Positions 6,760-8,480 of a DNA stretch of 8,480 nucleotides are shown piece after piece. The stretch comes from Thermoleophilaceae bacterium (GTDB lineage Bacteria; Actinomycetota; Thermoleophilia; Solirubrobacterales; Thermoleophilaceae). The notes under the pieces were generated by a model, which searched no databases, had not been told where the DNA came from, and worked only from the letters and a program-made list of their open reading frames with translations. The stretch's first letter is position 1. The number at the start of each line of letters is the position of its first letter. The translations under genes and the position numbers were made by a program. Location of the stretch: positions 1 to 8,480 of the forward strand of contig JACCTJ010000143.1 in the NCBI GenBank assembly GCA_013812485.1. Direction: 5' to 3'.

Positions 6760-7191
6760 CTACCCCGTGTCGAGGTCGACACGGAGCGTGACCAGATCGG
6801 TGCCCATGGCGCGCACGACCCACGCGTTGACGGTCGATCGCCTTCTCGTCCGTGCCACCTGGCGGAGACGCGCGCGGGGATCGTCGTCGAGGGGCTGTGC
6901 CGAGCCTGAGCGCCAGCGGCGACCTACCTTGACCCGGACCTGCGGGTGTGACTCGATGTTGCGGACGAAGGCCGCTCGGTGCCCATGCTCGGCGACGATC
7001 CAGAACACGCTGCCATCGAGGCCGTCGGTGACCGGGGTCCGCCGCCGCTTGCCCGACCGACGTCCGATCGTCTCGAGGATGGCTGTGCCTGGGGCGCGGC
7101 TGCCCAGGCGGAAGAGCGCGCGGACCGGCGGATTCACGAGGTAGCGCGAAAGGGCAGTCGCGATCCGTCTCTTGTCGAGGCGTCTCAGCAT
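6760..7191 (-). CDS. Deazaflavin (F420)-dependent nitroreductase/quinone-reductase family protein
   Basis: This 143-residue protein matches the small split-barrel DUF385/Ddn group. The diagnostic stretch is ILETIGRRSGKRRRTPV (38-54), followed by FWIVAEHG, then FVRNIESHPQVRVKVG (75-90), equivalent to the family's 'NL.ANP.v.v..G' segment. Family members use reduced coenzyme F420 to reduce quinones or nitro compounds in the cytoplasm or at the membrane; the substrate here is unknown. The frame stays open upstream, but I choose the ATG at 7189-7191 because homology-like sequence (VNPPVRALFRLGS) starts soon after, the upstream part is Arg/Ser/Pro-rich noise, and a TATCAA box lies 9 bases before it. 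There is no Shine-Dalgarno sequence. It ends with TAG at 6760-6762 and is arranged as a single gene. Confidence 0.8.
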   Translation of the reverse strand: MLRRLDKRRIATALSRYLVNPPVRALFRLGSRAPGTAILETIGRRSGKRRRTPVTDGLDGSVFWIVAEHGHRAAFVRNIESHPQVRVKVGRRWRSGSAQPLDDDPRARLRQVARTRRRSTVNAWVVRAMGTDLVTLRVDLDTG

Positions 7192-7302
7192 CGAGGGCGA
7201 TTGATACGTCTGCCGCGACAGGGTTGACCTCGTAGCTTCCGCCACCTCCGCACAGAGAGCCAGCCTTACTTCAGATCGGAGGCTCAAGAAGCTCGGCCGC
7301 AT

Positions 7303-7319
7303 CACCCGGGCGCCGGGTG
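7303..7319 (-). terminator. Hairpin downstream of the toxin gene
   Basis: CACCCGG (7303-7309) and CCGGGTG (7313-7319) form a perfect 7-bp stem with a 3-base loop, extendable by a wobble and one more pair. It lies about 45 bases after the toxin stop and before the next minus-strand gene, where a terminator would be placed. No U-tract follows, so this is tentative. Confidence 0.35.
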
Positions 7320-7363
7320 GTGGTGCGGGCACGCGCGGCGGCCCGGGGGTGGATGGAGGTTGC

Positions 7364-7756
7364 CTACAGCTTGATGACGCGAAGGCTGGGGACGCCGTCG
7401 AAGTCGGCGTCCTGGGTGAGCAGGTCAGCGTCGTAGGTGATCGCGGTCGCCGCGATCCACGCGTCCTGGACGCCGAGCCTGCCGCGCCCGGCGGCGCGCA
7501 TCTCGACGACAAGCGTGGCGAACGCAGATGCCACCGTGCGGTCGACCGGCAGGGCACTCAGCTGCTCGGCGTCGCGCAGCGTCTGCAACCGTGCGGCGCG
7601 TATCCGGGGTTCAGCCGCGGCGAGCACGCCCAGCTCGAGCTCGGCGATCGTGACCATCGACACCGCGATCTCGCGATCCTCCTCGTACGGATCAAGGGGG
7701 CGGCCAGTCTCGCGCGCGATGAACAGCGAGGTGTCCGCAATCGCTCGGTTGCTCAC
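7364..7756 (-). CDS. vapC: PIN-domain toxin (VapC family)
   Basis: This 130-residue protein is a predicted Mg2+-dependent ribonuclease toxin. PIN-domain acidic residues are in place: Asp8 in ADTSLF, Glu39 in TIAELELG, Asp98 in QDAWIAATA, and Asp116/Asp118 in TQDADFDGV. Length and motif order match VapC proteins, which typically cleave tRNA or rRNA and are held inactive by the partner antitoxin. The start is GTG at 7754-7756, overlapping the antitoxin stop by 4 bp (GTGA), which couples toxin synthesis to antitoxin translation. All active-site residues appear intact, so it is probably functional. Confidence 0.93.
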   Translation of the reverse strand: MSNRAIADTSLFIARETGRPLDPYEEDREIAVSMVTIAELELGVLAAAEPRIRAARLQTLRDAEQLSALPVDRTVASAFATLVVEMRAAGRGRLGVQDAWIAATAITYDADLLTQDADFDGVPSLRVIKL

Positions 7757-7998
7757 AGGTCATCGATGGTGTCCCGCTGGAGCTCGGCGAGGTCGTCGCG
7801 GAGCCCCGGATCGGCGGGGTGGGCGAGCACCCTGGAGAAGAACTGCGCAGCCGGCAGCCAAGATGGGCGCTCCAGGAGCGGCACGATCTGCGCTACCGGC
7901 CGTCGATTGCTATGCACGATCAGTGTCTCGCCTGCTTCGACGCGACGCAGCACCCCGCCAGTGTCGTTGCGAAGGTCGCGTACCGTGATGACGTCCAT
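7753..7998 (-). CDS. Phd/YefM-type antitoxin of the VapBC pair
   Basis: This 81-residue protein has an N-terminal Phd/YefM-like DNA-binding fold: ITVRDLRNDTGGVLRRVEAGE (4-24), then TLIVHSNRRPVAQIVPL (25-41). The acidic C-terminal tail (DPGLRDDLAELQRDTIDDL, 63-81) should wrap the toxin's active site. The frame is open further upstream, but that part reads through the antisense of the tRNA fragment, so the ATG at 7996-7998 is chosen. An imperfect inverted repeat overlaps this start and fits autoregulation by the antitoxin-toxin complex. There is no ribosome site, and a -10-like TACGCT lies 7 bases upstream. It is often annotated simply as a prevent-host-death family antitoxin. Confidence 0.9.
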   Translation of the reverse strand: MDVITVRDLRNDTGGVLRRVEAGETLIVHSNRRPVAQIVPLLERPSWLPAAQFFSRVLAHPADPGLRDDLAELQRDTIDDL

Positions 7999-8026
7999 GT
8001 CACACAGCGTAGCGCTAGTGCGACAT
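7997..8026 (-). promoter_or_regulatory. Promoter/operator of the toxin-antitoxin operon
   Basis: ATGTCACAC (7997-8005) and GTGCGACAT (8018-8026) form an inverted repeat matching at 8 of 9 positions around a 12-base spacer that contains the palindrome TAGCGCTA (8010-8017). Minus-strand TACGCT (8006-8011) fits a TANNNT -10 box and lies exactly 7 bases before the antitoxin ATG, implying a leaderless message. Binding of the toxin-antitoxin complex here would cover both the -10 box and the start codon. Confidence 0.5.
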
Positions 8027-8127
8027 GTGAGGGACCGGCCCGACGAAGCACGGGACCCGTTCAGCGGCCCGCCGGCGTTCCTCGCGGTCCGCCTCGCCGA
8101 CGGCTTGACCGCGGCGCCTGTCGTAAG

Positions 8128-8170
<43 letters not shown>

Positions 8171-8480
8171 ACGCTACGACCGTTCTTCAGGGTGCGTTCG
8201 CACCGATCGATTCGCTACATCCCGATCGGCGGACTCGTGCTGGTGGCGAGTGCGCTCGGCTTCGGTCGCGTGCGTTGCCCGAACGTTGCCCCGTCGAGCG
8301 TCCGCAGGGTCTCGGCCGAACCTCCCTTTGCGTCGACCGGTCGCGTCTCCGTCGAACTTGGTCGCCTCTATCCGAGATCGCCGATCCGGATGGCAGTTAA
8401 TGCACGAGCCCGACACTGCCGATAAGCTGTCTTGTGAGCCGCGGGACCCTTGGTCCCCCGGTGGGGCCGGAGGCCTCCGG
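8171..8480. other. 310-bp right end without a convincing gene; possible terminal part of an integrated element
   Basis: GC content and codon bias are lower than in the left part of the window. A minus-strand frame at 8174-8416 (80 codons) is open but rich in Arg/Asp/His and resembles no family. A shorter minus-strand frame reads more naturally (VDAKGGSAETLRTLDGATFG) but has no start codon. I see no integrase motif. The last 40 bases hold overlapping palindromes. If the tRNA-Met fragment is an att site, this is the inside edge of the element. Confidence 0.35.
8443..8480. repeat. Cluster of overlapping palindromes at the window edge
   Basis: GGGACC-CTT-GGTCCC (8443-8457) is a perfect 6-bp hairpin. 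GGTCCC (8452-8457) can instead pair, with one wobble, with GGGGCC (8463-8468), and CCGGAGGCCTCCGG (8467-8480) is a perfect 14-bp palindrome. The first two stems share a strand and are mutually exclusive. This may be an operator, a terminator or a recombination-related site; the flanking sequence to the right is missing. Confidence 0.5.

Noticed and set aside
7192..7557. Longer start for the F420-dependent reductase-like gene
   Set aside because: The upstream codons overlap the toxin gene in another frame and give Ser/Arg/Pro-rich noise; family-like sequence begins just after the ATG at 7191.

Overview
The window is very GC-rich, with codon third positions that are mostly G or C, many ATGA/GTGA stop-start overlaps and a probable F420-dependent oxidoreductase. 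This suggests a high-GC actinobacterium, possibly a deep-branching class such as Thermoleophilia. The class is a guess; no rRNA or other phylogenetic marker is present.

Layout. Bases 2-565 (+) carry the 3' end of an unidentified Gly/Arg/Lys-rich protein that enters from the left edge. Bases 566-1082 hold no convincing gene. Bases 1083-6338 are five co-oriented minus-strand genes. In transcription order they are an OmpR-family response regulator, its membrane histidine kinase, an exported LolA/RseB-like protein, an ABC ATPase and an ABC-2 permease. Regulator and kinase overlap by 4 bp, and so do the last three genes with each other; the only break is a 69-bp gap before the LolA-like gene. That gap holds two identical 8-bp direct repeats with an 11-bp period, as expected for an OmpR/PhoB-type operator. 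The simplest reading is a self-contained envelope-sensing and export module: the two-component system switches on an exported lipid- or lipoprotein-binding-like protein together with an ABC exporter.

Bases 6339-6759 are largely non-coding, with a possible decayed small ORF. Then come, all on the minus strand, a deazaflavin (F420)-dependent nitroreductase/quinone-reductase-like gene (6760-7191) and a VapBC-type toxin-antitoxin pair (antitoxin 7753-7998, toxin 7364-7756) with an inverted repeat over the antitoxin start. Next to it, 8128-8170 (-) is the 3' portion of a tRNA-Met(CAT) without a matching 5' half. Such fragments usually mark one end of an integrative element. From its orientation the element would lie to the right, from about 8171 outward, so the last 310 bases may be its terminal part. 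They show no convincing gene but end in a cluster of overlapping palindromes.

The strongest leads are the 11-bp-period operator joining the two-component pair to the LolA-like/ABC genes, and the tRNA-Met scar. No wholly new system can be claimed from sequence alone.
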